A stretch of DNA of 64,000 nt from Phascolarctobacterium sp. ET69 (lineage in GTDB: Bacteria > Bacillota > Negativicutes > Acidaminococcales > Acidaminococcaceae), in contig NZ_JAMBLR010000001.1 of assembly GCF_023336935.1 (NCBI RefSeq), positions 62,001-126,000 on the forward strand, written 5' to 3'. Below are positions 13,108 to 20,595 of this stretch, piece by piece (the first letter of the stretch is position 1; each line of letters starts with the position of its first letter). The position numbers were made by a program, and so were the translations under genes. The notes below the pieces were generated by a model. That model was not told where the DNA came from and made no database searches. It saw only the letters and a list, made by a program, of their open reading frames with translations.

Positions 13108-13139
13108 GCTTTTAAATAACAACGGGAAAGGTGATAAGG

Positions 13140-16100
13140 ATGGCTAAAAGTAAAAAAAGCAAAATTTTGGCAATGGCATTATGCGCAAGTGTAATGACGG
13201 GCATCTATGCTGCTCCGGTAATGGCTGCAGGCCAGGTTACTGGCTTGAAAGATAGTACTGGTGCTGTATTAACGGCTGACGACACCGTTTCTATCAATGG
13301 TGTAGAATTTACAGTAACAGGTGCAGGTGTTGATGGTACAGTTAAAGCTGCTGGCGGTAATTTTACACAACTAACCGTTACTAGTGGCATGGAAATTACC
13401 GGAGGCGGCTTGACTGTTAATGGCGAAACTACTCTTAAAAATACTACAGTTGGCGGTACTTTGACTGCTACTGGTCTTGCTAGCCTTAATGGCGGCTTGA
13501 AAGTAACAGGTGATGCTAACCTTGAGAAATTAAACGTTAACGGTAAACTCACTGTGGATGCTATCAGTGGTGTTGTAGCTGATAACTTAACTGTAGATAC
13601 CAATGCTTATGTTCAAGGTGATTTAACAGTTGGAAATGCGTTAACAGCAGGTGCAACTAATGTTAGCAGCTTGGCTGTTAACACCGATAAATTCACAGTA
13701 GATGTTTACGGCAATACTACTGTTGGCGGCAAATTGGCTGCAGGCAGCGGCAACTTTACAGTAGATACTGACGGCAATACTACTATTATTGGGGCAGATA
13801 AGCAATTAACTGTTGAGGGTACAGCTCAAATTGGTACTATGACTGCAACTACTGCTCAAGTTGGTGGTGACTTAACTGTTGTTGGTGAAACCACTCTTGA
13901 AAAGACTACAGTAAACGGCACTTTGACTGCAGGCGACACCACTCTTGCAAATACTACTGTTGGCGGTACTTTGAATGTAACCGGTGCAACCACTGTTGAC
14001 AGCCTGAAATCCAACGGCAATGCTGAAGTTGGCGGTACTTTAGAAGTAACCGGCGAAACTACTCTTAAAAATGGTGCAACAGTTCAAAAGGGCTTGACTG
14101 TAAGCGGTGGTGCTACTGTTGACAGCCTGACTTCTACCGGCAACGCAACAGTAGGCGGTACTCTTGGAGTAACCGGTAAAGCAACCTTTGGTAGTGCTGA
14201 AAATGTTACCACTATTGAAGGTGGCACTATTACTACCAATACTTTAAACGTAGAAACTATCAACTTTGGTAATAAAATTCTTGATAAAAATGGTGATGAT
14301 GTCTATGAATTATCTATCAATGCTAACGGCAGCGCAAGCTTTGCTAAAGGTGATGTAACTATTAGCGAAGGTGGATTAACTACATTTAAAGATGGTGATA
14401 ACACAACAACTATTAATGGCAGCGAAATTGTTTCTGATGGTGGTTCGCTTGGAGAAACCACTATTAACGGCGGACAAGTTGAAATTGCACAATCACTTAA
14501 AGTTGGAGATGGATTTAAAGTAGTTGGTGGTAATGTATGGGCAAATAATGCTAATATTGGTGGCAGTGCTGATATTACTGGCGATGCTACAATTGGCGGT
14601 CAGCTTAATGTAACTGGTAATGTTACCACTACCGGCAACGTAGAAGCAGTGGACGGTAAATTTAGCGGAGACGTAGATGTAAATGGTGTTTTAAGTGCAG
14701 CTAACCATGAATTTGAAGTTAATTCTGACGGCGACGTAAAAGCCGCGGATGCTACATTTAGCGGTACTTTAAGCGCAGCTGGTGATAAATTTAATGTTAA
14801 TGGTGAAGGCAAAGCAACCTTTAAAAATTCCGGTACAGGTTATACCACTATTGATGGTGAAACAATTACTTCTTATATTGATAGCGGAAACAACGGCATC
14901 CTTAAGGGCAATACCTTAACATTATATGGTGAAGGCGGTGCTGTTACTACAGCTAATGCAGGCAGTGCAACTTTTACTAAAGACCTCGGAGGTACAACTA
15001 TTATTGACGGAGGTACTATTACTACCGGTACCTTAAACGTAGAAAATATTGTACTTGGAGAATCTATGACTGATAAAGCTGGCAGTTCTATTACTGTAGG
15101 TGCAGCCGGAGTTATTGATATTGAAAAAGATGAAAATACGGTATTCCATGCAGATACCGATAATTTTGAAGCTCATTATGATAACTATGATTTAACATTA
15201 GACGGAAGAAATGGTTTTGCTCTTTCTAATGGAACGAACAGCTTTACCTTGAATGGTAATGGTTTTGTGTTTGCAGGTCCGGTAAATCTTGGTGCGAGCG
15301 ATGACGTAAGCTATGTTCATAATGGTGCTACTATTAAGCTTAGTGATTTAACTGGTAGAGTTGAAATACTGGAAGAAAAAACTACTGGTATCAGTTACAA
15401 TAAAGATACTGGCAGCACTACTATTACAAATACAGAGAATCTTGAGAGCAGACTTACTGTTGGACAAGATGGCACTACCTTTGAAGGTACAGGAGTTGGT
15501 ACCACCAATATTAACGGGGGTAAAGTAACAGTAAACGGCAATGATAGCACTGTAACAACTATAGATGGCAGCGAAATTGTTTCCGATGCAACTGCTAGCA
15601 GCACTGTTACTGGTGGAGCAGGTGCCGGAACAGGAACTGTTAACGGTGGTTATGCCGAATTTGATAAAGGTGAAGGCGATAAAACCATTGTTGATGGCGG
15701 CAATGTTAATGTAAGCAATAAAATTACCGTTGGTACCGGAACTACCGAAATTACCGGCGATCACGTAATTGTTGGCGTCCATGATGCTAATAAATCTAAT
15801 ATTGGCAAAGGCGAAGCAACCTTTGATAAAGGTGAAGACGGTAAAACTATTGTTAATGGCGGCAATGTTACTACCGGCAATATTACTGCAGATACCGGTA
15901 AAATCGGCAATGTTGAATTTACCGCAGACGGAACTACTTTTGAAGATGGTTCAGAAAATCAGACCGTTATTGATAAAAATGGTATTGTAGTAGGTGCCAA
16001 TGACGGAACTAAGATTGATAAAGATGACGTATCTATTAATGATAAAAACGGAGGTAGAATTCATCTCTCTGATATGGGTCAGGTAGATAATATTGATGCT

Positions 16101-16604
16101 GAACTTAAGCAGAATGATAACTATGACGACACTGTAGTAGGCGGCATTAACGCTGAAGCAGATATTCGCCGTACAGAAGTTGCCCGTCTGGATGATCGTA
16201 TCACTAAAGTTGAAGACCGCGTTGACAAAGTAGGTGCAATGAGTGCAGCAATCGCTAACCTGCGTACCATGGGTTATGACCCTGCAGCTCCCACTGAAAT
16301 CGCAGTAGGCATCGGCCAGTACAGAAGCGAAACCGGCGCAGCTCTCGGCCTGTTCCACTATCCAAACAAAGACTTCATGCTGAGCCTGTCCGTATCTACC
16401 AGTGGTGATGAAGTAATGGGCGGCATTGGCGCAACCTGGAAATTCGGCCGCAAGAGTGCTGAAGAAGTAGAAGCTGCTGAAGCAAAAAAAGCAGAAAAAG
16501 CAAGAATTAAAAAAGCGGAAAAAATGAGAAAAGCAGCCAAAGAAGCAAAAGTAAAAGCACAGCAGGAACGCCATGCCAAAATGGCAGCTGAAATGAAAAA
16601 ATAA
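13140..16604 (+). CDS. Trimeric autotransporter adhesin (YadA-type anchor) with long repeat stalk
   Basis: The 1154-aa secreted surface protein starts with a signal peptide (KKSKILAMALCASVMTGIYA, likely cut after APVMA). About 900 residues of degenerate repeats follow, rich in Gly/Thr/Val/Asn of the type VGGTLxVTGxTT and TTINGG, likely a trimeric beta-solenoid stalk. A short coiled coil (VARLDDRITKVEDRVDKVG) leads into a YadA anchor barrel: MSAAIANLRTMG, then alternating strands ending GGIGATWKFG. After the barrel come 51 extra Lys/Ala/Glu-rich residues, unusual because YadA-type proteins normally end at the last strand. I use ATG 13140 with AAAGGTG upstream rather than the in-frame GTG at 13131, which overlaps that ribosome site. 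Proof of an outer membrane. Confidence 0.88.
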   Translation: MAKSKKSKILAMALCASVMTGIYAAPVMAAGQVTGLKDSTGAVLTADDTVSINGVEFTVTGAGVDGTVKAAGGNFTQLTVTSGMEITGGGLTVNGETTLKNTTVGGTLTATGLASLNGGLKVTGDANLEKLNVNGKLTVDAISGVVADNLTVDTNAYVQGDLTVGNALTAGATNVSSLAVNTDKFTVDVYGNTTVGGKLAAGSGNFTVDTDGNTTIIGADKQLTVEGTAQIGTMTATTAQVGGDLTVVGETTLEKTTVNGTLTAGDTTLANTTVGGTLNVTGATTVDSLKSNGNAEVGGTLEVTGETTLKNGATVQKGLTVSGGATVDSLTSTGNATVGGTLGVTGKATFGSAENVTTIEGGTITTNTLNVETINFGNKILDKNGDDVYELSINANGSASFAKGDVTISEGGLTTFKDGDNTTTINGSEIVSDGGSLGETTINGGQVEIAQSLKVGDGFKVVGGNVWANNANIGGSADITGDATIGGQLNVTGNVTTTGNVEAVDGKFSGDVDVNGVLSAANHEFEVNSDGDVKAADATFSGTLSAAGDKFNVNGEGKATFKNSGTGYTTIDGETITSYIDSGNNGILKGNTLTLYGEGGAVTTANAGSATFTKDLGGTTIIDGGTITTGTLNVENIVLGESMTDKAGSSITVGAAGVIDIEKDENTVFHADTDNFEAHYDNYDLTLDGRNGFALSNGTNSFTLNGNGFVFAGPVNLGASDDVSYVHNGATIKLSDLTGRVEILEEKTTGISYNKDTGSTTITNTENLESRLTVGQDGTTFEGTGVGTTNINGGKVTVNGNDSTVTTIDGSEIVSDATASSTVTGGAGAGTGTVNGGYAEFDKGEGDKTIVDGGNVNVSNKITVGTGTTEITGDHVIVGVHDANKSNIGKGEATFDKGEDGKTIVNGGNVTTGNITADTGKIGNVEFTADGTTFEDGSENQTVIDKNGIVVGANDGTKIDKDDVSINDKNGGRIHLSDMGQVDNIDAELKQNDNYDDTVVGGINAEADIRRTEVARLDDRITKVEDRVDKVGAMSAAIANLRTMGYDPAAPTEIAVGIGQYRSETGAALGLFHYPNKDFMLSLSVSTSGDEVMGGIGATWKFGRKSAEEVEAAEAKKAEKARIKKAEKMRKAAKEAKVKAQQERHAKMAAEMKK

Positions 16605-16647
16605 CAGCGTATACTTTAAAGGTCGGCAGGATAATAGTTAATTTAAA

Positions 16648-16688
16648 ATAGTAAATAAAGGCGGGCTTGGTCCGCCTTTATTTACTAT
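16648..16688 (+). terminator. Strong terminator after the autotransporter
   Basis: A 17-bp perfect stem (ATAGTAAATAAAGGCGG and its complement, loop GCTTGGT). Both arms carry A/T runs, so it would also work in reverse. The following 16690-16857 holds no gene; its top strand is very rich in A and C and nearly free of G, with TATAAA near 16771 as a possible -10. Confidence 0.92.
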
Positions 16689-16857
16689 CAAAAGCACATA
16701 TCAAACTATATGCAAAAGCATAAACTACCGTAAGTAAAACATAAACAAAAATAAAAACCGAACACCTTACTATAAAATACCAAACCAAAGTAAAACAAAC
16801 CCCAACCATAAAATAAACCAATAAAATAAAAGACAAACACAGAAAGAAGGACAGACT

Positions 16858-17277
16858 ATGAAAAAACTTATTTTAACCCTTACCACAATTTTTACCCTTG
16901 CCATAGCAGCCATAGGCTTTGCAGCAGATGGCGGCGACCTTAACAAAGAACAGCGCGCGGCAGAAAACTTTGTAGCAGCTTTTACTCTGGAAGCACCTGC
17001 CTACAACCAGTTTGCGAGCGGCTTTGACGATACATTAAAAGCCAAAGTGACAGAACAGGCCTATGACGTACTAAAAAAACAAGTACAGGAACGCTTCGGC
17101 AGATTAAAAGAAAGCAAATTCTACTCCTTCCAGCGTTATGACAACGTAGACTACGTAACCTACATAGGCTCTTTCAGCAAAGAAAAACTTGTAAGCATCA
17201 CCTTTGCCTTCAACAAAGAAAACAAAATGACAGACTTTGCCTTAAGCCCCATGCAGCAGAACGCAGAACAGAAATAA
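16858..17277 (+). CDS. Small exported protein, DUF3887-like
   Basis: A 139-aa protein with a clear Sec signal peptide (KKLILTLTTIFTLAIAAIGFA, probable cleavage after FAA) and no lipobox cysteine. The mature part, with ENFVAAFTLEAPAYNQFASGFDDTLK and an ending SITFAFNKENKMTDFALSP, resembles the DUF3887 fold (a small NTF2-like domain often attached to secreted enzymes), but I recognise this only weakly. Ribosome site GAAGGA precedes ATG 16858. It heads a probable three-gene unit with 17291 and 17809. Its coding strand uses few T-ending codons compared with the housekeeping genes nearby. Function unknown; periplasmic location inferred. Confidence 0.75.
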   Translation: MKKLILTLTTIFTLAIAAIGFAADGGDLNKEQRAAENFVAAFTLEAPAYNQFASGFDDTLKAKVTEQAYDVLKKQVQERFGRLKESKFYSFQRYDNVDYVTYIGSFSKEKLVSITFAFNKENKMTDFALSPMQQNAEQK

Positions 17278-17290
17278 ACGGTAAAACACC

Positions 17291-17743
17291 ATGGGCAAAC
17301 TAAAAGGAATAATGGCAACCTGCCTTACAGCGGCGGCATTGTGCATGCTGCCGCTGCCAACGCTGGCGCAGAACCTGCTTGAAGCAGGTAAAACAGATGT
17401 AGGAGTGCTTTATATAGACAGCGAAAGCGTAAACACCGTAAAAAAAGACGGCAAATACTACCTGGCCTTCTTTGCCGAAGAAAAATACACAGACCAGACC
17501 TTTCTTGCAAGCTTAAGGCAGGGAGAAGACATGGCAGGGGCAGTATCAGCAGTAACGCTGTATTTATTTAACACCTTCGGCAATGAATACATAATAGGAG
17601 CGAACTACATAGTAGACAGCGAAGGAAAAGTATGCGCAGACCTTGGGGCAGACATGACGCCGGTAGACGTACGCAATAATGCAACCATGCGCAACGCCTA
17701 CACAATGGCGCTTAAAATACTTCAGCGCAAAAACGCAAAGTAA
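17291..17743 (+). CDS. Small exported protein of unknown function
   Basis: A 150-aa protein with an N-terminal signal peptide (KGIMATCLTAAALCMLPLPTLA, cleavage probably before QNLL). I do not recognise the mature domain. It contains DVGVLYIDSESVNTVKKDGKYY, a pattern seen in short periplasmic beta-rich proteins, and ends in a basic tail. It starts 13 bases after the preceding exported-protein gene, so the two are likely co-transcribed. Like its neighbour it prefers A- and C-ending codons (ATA, GTA, GGA), unlike the GTT/ATT/GGC-rich core genes, which hints at a different origin. No catalytic motif is seen. Confidence 0.7.
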   Translation: MGKLKGIMATCLTAAALCMLPLPTLAQNLLEAGKTDVGVLYIDSESVNTVKKDGKYYLAFFAEEKYTDQTFLASLRQGEDMAGAVSAVTLYLFNTFGNEYIIGANYIVDSEGKVCADLGADMTPVDVRNNATMRNAYTMALKILQRKNAK

Positions 17744-17808
17744 AAAAGAAAGCAGCAGGAAAAAGCCCTGCTGCACAGCCAAAAACATATCAATACATAC
17801 GAGGTGAT

Positions 17809-18162
17809 ATGGTGGAAATAAAAGAAATACCGTTTAACCAGACGATGCTGAAAAAAGCGGCAGGGGAAGATGAAATAGAGTACTATAACATCAACCAGCG
17901 TGACGAAAATGGAGGCAGGACGCTGGAACTTAAAATAACGGATGGAGAAGGGAAACGCAAAGTGGTAGTGCTTGCCGACAGGGGCTTTTGCATAGAAGCA
18001 AGAGAGGTAGAGCTAAAGCCTTTCAGCGGCAGGGAAGAACGCAACAGGGAGATATGGCGTTTATATAATGAAGAACATTTAACGCAGGACTTTCTGGCAA
18101 ACCTGTTCAGTATAACACAGCCTTCCGTATCGCTGATTGTTAAGCAGATGAAAGCAAAATAA
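17809..18162 (+). CDS. Small protein with C-terminal helix-turn-helix
   Basis: A 117-aa protein I cannot name. The N-terminal half (KEIPFNQTMLKKAAGEDEIEYYN ... RTLELKITDGEGKRKVVVLADRG) is beta-rich. The C-terminal part (REERNREIWRLYNEEHLTQDFLANLF) ends in a HTH, with SITQPSVSLIVKQMK as recognition helix, resembling the DNA-binding part of resolvase- or RepB-like proteins. ATG 17809 has GAGGTG upstream. It follows the two exported proteins by 65 bases and ends at a strong terminator, so it may be their regulator; that is inferred from position. Codon use again avoids T-ending codons. Confidence 0.65.
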   Translation: MVEIKEIPFNQTMLKKAAGEDEIEYYNINQRDENGGRTLELKITDGEGKRKVVVLADRGFCIEAREVELKPFSGREERNREIWRLYNEEHLTQDFLANLFSITQPSVSLIVKQMKAK

Positions 18163-18166
18163 AAAA

Positions 18167-18202
18167 GGCTTAATCCGGCACATGCCGGGCTAAGCCCTTA
18201 AA
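18167..18202 (+). terminator. Terminator after the HTH protein gene
   Basis: Stem GGCTTA-CCGGCA-TG-CCGG-TAAGCC just after the stop codon. A second weaker inverted repeat AAACCGC/GCGGTTT (18219-18241) lies at the end of the convergent DUF1858 gene and may terminate that one. Confidence 0.75.
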
Positions 18203-18241
18203 ACAGTTTTAAATTTTAAACCGCGGTGTTAAGCTGCGGTT

Positions 18242-18445
18242 TTATTTTTTTGCAGCTTCAATAGCTTTGTTGCAGTCGGCAATGAAAGCGTCAACATCAA
18301 TGCCGTGGGCAGCAGCGCCCTGGCCGATGCTTTCAAAATGGGATGCCATGCAGCCAACGCAGCCGAGGCCGTATTCTGCAAAAACTTCTAAAATTTCAGG
18401 ATGGTTTTGAACGGCATCAATAATGCCGGTATCTTTGGTAAGCAT
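18242..18445 (-). CDS. DUF1858 domain protein
   Basis: A 67-aa stand-alone DUF1858 protein, the small redox-associated domain also found at the N-terminus of ScdA/YtfE-like di-iron proteins and near hybrid-cluster proteins. The signature GLGCVGCMASHFESIGQGAAAHG has the CxxC pair and downstream His. Asp/Glu-rich flanks and the ending AIEAAKK are typical. AAGGAGG lies upstream of ATG 18445, and a minus-strand TATAAT maps at 18509-18514. It is a monocistronic gene convergent with the HTH-protein unit. Role unproven; probably redox or metal related in this anaerobe. Confidence 0.88.
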   Translation of the reverse strand: MLTKDTGIIDAVQNHPEILEVFAEYGLGCVGCMASHFESIGQGAAAHGIDVDAFIADCNKAIEAAKK

Positions 18446-18617
18446 ATTTAATAATCCTCCTTAAAGCATAAATGCTAAATTATTTACTTTTTGCCTTTCG
18501 GCTTTTTTATTATACCACAGTTTGGCGAAAATAAAAGTTGCTTTAGGGTAACTTGTTTAAAAATATTTTTGGCGGCCGGTTAATTTACAAAAAAGTGCAT
18601 TAATATGCATAATAATA

Positions 18618-18670
18618 TTGTTTTTTAACCTAAAGTGGGGTATAATGGTGTAAAGTGGGGAAAAGGGGAG
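18618..18670 (+). promoter_or_regulatory. dcw cluster promoter with tandem MraZ-box operator
   Basis: TTGTTT (18618-18623) and TATAAT (18641-18646), 17 bases apart. TGGGG (18636-18640), TGGTG (18646-18650), TGGGG (18656-18660) and GGGAG (18666-18670) recur every 10 bases, the phase-locked TGGGN-N5 array bound by MraZ rings. The array spans the -10, so MraZ should repress its own operon. Confidence 0.85.
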
Positions 18671-18682
18671 GAGAGTGCCGCT

Positions 18683-19120
18683 ATGTTAATGGGTGAATAT
18701 CAGCATACTATTGACGTAAAAGGCCGCCTTTTCATGCCCGCAAAGCTCCGTGAAACCCTCGGCGGCAGTTTTATCATCAGCAAAGGGCTGGATGGCTGCC
18801 TGTTTGTATATGATAAAGATGAATGGCATAAGCTGGAACTTAAACTTAATGCTTTGCCGATGACGAATAAAAATGCCCGTACTTTCAGCAGGTTTTTCTT
18901 CAGCGGCGCAGCCGAAGTAGAATGTGACAAGCAGGGGCGTGTACTGCTTCCGGCAAGCCTGCGTACTTTTGCTGGGCTTGAAAAAAACGCGGTAATAGTT
19001 GGCGTAGGCAGCAGGGCTGAAATTTGGGACGCAGCCCGTTGGCAGGAATATAACGCAGTTAATGCCGAAGATGCCGACGCTGTGGCAGCGCAGCTTGCTG
19101 ATATGGATATAGGTATTTAA
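18683..19120 (+). CDS. mraZ: Division/cell-wall cluster transcriptional repressor MraZ
   Basis: AbrB-like DNA-binding protein that forms ring-shaped oligomers and represses the dcw cluster. The 145-aa product has the family start [24 protein letters not shown] and a second swapped-hairpin repeat ([16 protein letters not shown]). I start at ATG 18683, with GGGGAGGAG 10-20 bases upstream. The longer in-frame start at 18635 would lie inside the operator array and is rejected. The matching TGGGG array overlaps its promoter, so autoregulation is well supported. It overlaps closely with rsmH (1-base gap). Confidence 0.95.
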   Translation: MLMGEYQHTIDVKGRLFMPAKLRETLGGSFIISKGLDGCLFVYDKDEWHKLELKLNALPMTNKNARTFSRFFFSGAAEVECDKQGRVLLPASLRTFAGLEKNAVIVGVGSRAEIWDAARWQEYNAVNAEDADAVAAQLADMDIGI

Positions 19121-19121
19121 A

Positions 19122-20060
19122 ATGGCAGCAAACGAATTTAAGCATAAAAGCATTTTGCTTGACGAAAGCGTTAAATGGCTTATAACAAATAAAGACGGCG
19201 TTTATGTGGACTGCACCATGGGCGGCGCCGGGCATTCCTTCGGGTTTGCTTCGCAGCTTAACGAGGACGGAATGCTTATAGGCATTGACCAGGACGAAGA
19301 TGCCATTGCCGCATCCAAAAAACGCCTGGCTCCGTGCCAATGCCGGATAGCCACCGTAAAAAGCAATTTTAAAGATTTTGATGCTGTGCTTGACAGCCTT
19401 AATATAGAACAGATTGACGGTATCTTTTTTGACCTTGGCGTTTCAAGTTATCAGCTGGATACGCCGGAACGCGGTTTTTCGTATATGCACGACGGGCCGC
19501 TTGACATGCGCATGGATAAAAGCGCAAAGCTGAGCGCGGAATATATTGTAAATAATTATTCCGAAAGCGAGCTTGCTGATATTATTCACCGTTACGGTGA
19601 GGAGCGCTGGAGCAAACGCATAGCTGCTTTTATTGCGGCAGAACGCAAAAACAAACATATTTCCACCACTTTTGAACTGGTGGAAATTATAAAAAAAGCT
19701 ATACCCAAAGGTGCCAGAATGGATGGGCCGCACCCGGCAAAAAGAACTTTTCAGGCACTGAGGATTGAAGTTAACAATGAACTCGGCATACTGCAAAAAA
19801 CAATGGAAAATGCTGTGGCAAGGCTTAAAACAGGCGGAAGAATTGGCGTAATAACCTTTCATTCACTGGAAGACAGAATTGTAAAACAAACTTTTGCAGC
19901 GCTTGCCAAAGGCTGCATTTGCCCGCCGCAGTTTCCGGTATGTGTGTGCGGCAGAAAACCGCAGCTGAAAAAAGTGGGGAATATTGTGCCGCCTGCGGAA
20001 GAAGTTGAAGAAAATCCGCGTGCGCGCAGTGCAAGGCTTAGGTTTGCCGAGAAATGCTGA
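19122..20060 (+). CDS. rsmH: 16S rRNA (cytosine1402-N4)-methyltransferase RsmH
   Basis: SAM-dependent methylation of C1402 in the 30S P-site (formerly MraW). The 312-aa product begins [16 protein letters not shown] and has the SAM-binding motif [15 protein letters not shown]. Further family motifs are [26 protein letters not shown], the [22 protein letters not shown] block and the cysteine-containing [13 protein letters not shown] followed by [10 protein letters not shown]. Position between mraZ and ftsL is canonical. Length is normal. Confidence 0.97.
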   Translation: MAANEFKHKSILLDESVKWLITNKDGVYVDCTMGGAGHSFGFASQLNEDGMLIGIDQDEDAIAASKKRLAPCQCRIATVKSNFKDFDAVLDSLNIEQIDGIFFDLGVSSYQLDTPERGFSYMHDGPLDMRMDKSAKLSAEYIVNNYSESELADIIHRYGEERWSKRIAAFIAAERKNKHISTTFELVEIIKKAIPKGARMDGPHPAKRTFQALRIEVNNELGILQKTMENAVARLKTGGRIGVITFHSLEDRIVKQTFAALAKGCICPPQFPVCVCGRKPQLKKVGNIVPPAEEVEENPRARSARLRFAEKC

Positions 20061-20084
20061 TAAATATTGATGGAGGAAAACGCT

Positions 20085-20492
20085 ATGTTAGCCAGAAAGT
20101 ATGATGAATATGCATGGGAATTGGAAGAACAACAAGAAAATACTGTACGGCAGACAGCGTATGTAAAAAGGCCCAAACAGCGCAATTTAAAACTTATGCG
20201 CCGCCGTATTGCTGTGGTGGCAGGAATTTTGCTGGCTACTTATTTTGCATGCGTTGTACGCAGCGAATGCCTTATTTCCAAAAGCAATGAGCTTGTAGCC
20301 TTAAAACAGCAGGAAGCGGCTTTGATGCTGGAAAACAGCGAAGAACGCATTGTTGTTGAGCAGCTTAAGGGACCTGAAAGAATTACCTCTATTGCCGAAA
20401 AGCAGCTTGGCATGCAGGTAGCACGCAACAATATTTACGTTAAAGCAGACAAAGGTAAAATTGCTTATGACGGTTATGCTTATGCAAAGTAA
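20085..20492 (+). CDS. ftsL: FtsL-like cell-division protein
   Basis: Single-pass bitopic division protein (135 aa). It has an acidic, then basic cytoplasmic N-terminus, one transmembrane helix (RRRIAVVAGILLATYFACVV) and an extracytoplasmic coiled-coil/leucine-rich segment (SNELVALKQQEAALMLEN...). It ends in the typical FtsL/DivIC-like motif GPERITSIAEKQLGMQ. It would bridge FtsQ (DivIB) with the septal synthase. I use ATG 20085 with GGAGG eight bases upstream; the earlier ATG at 20067 has no ribosome site. The gene for its usual partner FtsI is missing right after it: murE follows directly. Confidence 0.85.
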   Translation: MLARKYDEYAWELEEQQENTVRQTAYVKRPKQRNLKLMRRRIAVVAGILLATYFACVVRSECLISKSNELVALKQQEAALMLENSEERIVVEQLKGPERITSIAEKQLGMQVARNNIYVKADKGKIAYDGYAYAK

Positions 20493-20521
20493 AAAACATA
20501 GCCTTCTTAAGCAAGATATGG

Positions 20522-20572
20522 TATAATAATATAAAATTTTATGGGAGGCAGCCTGAGTGTATTAAGGCTGCC
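20522..20572 (+). promoter_or_regulatory. Possible internal promoter and hairpin ahead of murE
   Basis: TATAAT at 20522-20527 lies in the 103-base ftsL-murE gap, but no good -35 is seen. A GC-rich hairpin GGCAGCCT/AGGCTGCC (20547-20572), followed by a weak T-rich stretch, could attenuate or protect the transcript. This is where ftsI normally sits. Confidence 0.45.
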
Positions 20573-20595
20573 GTTTCACTTTTGGAGGTATCCGG

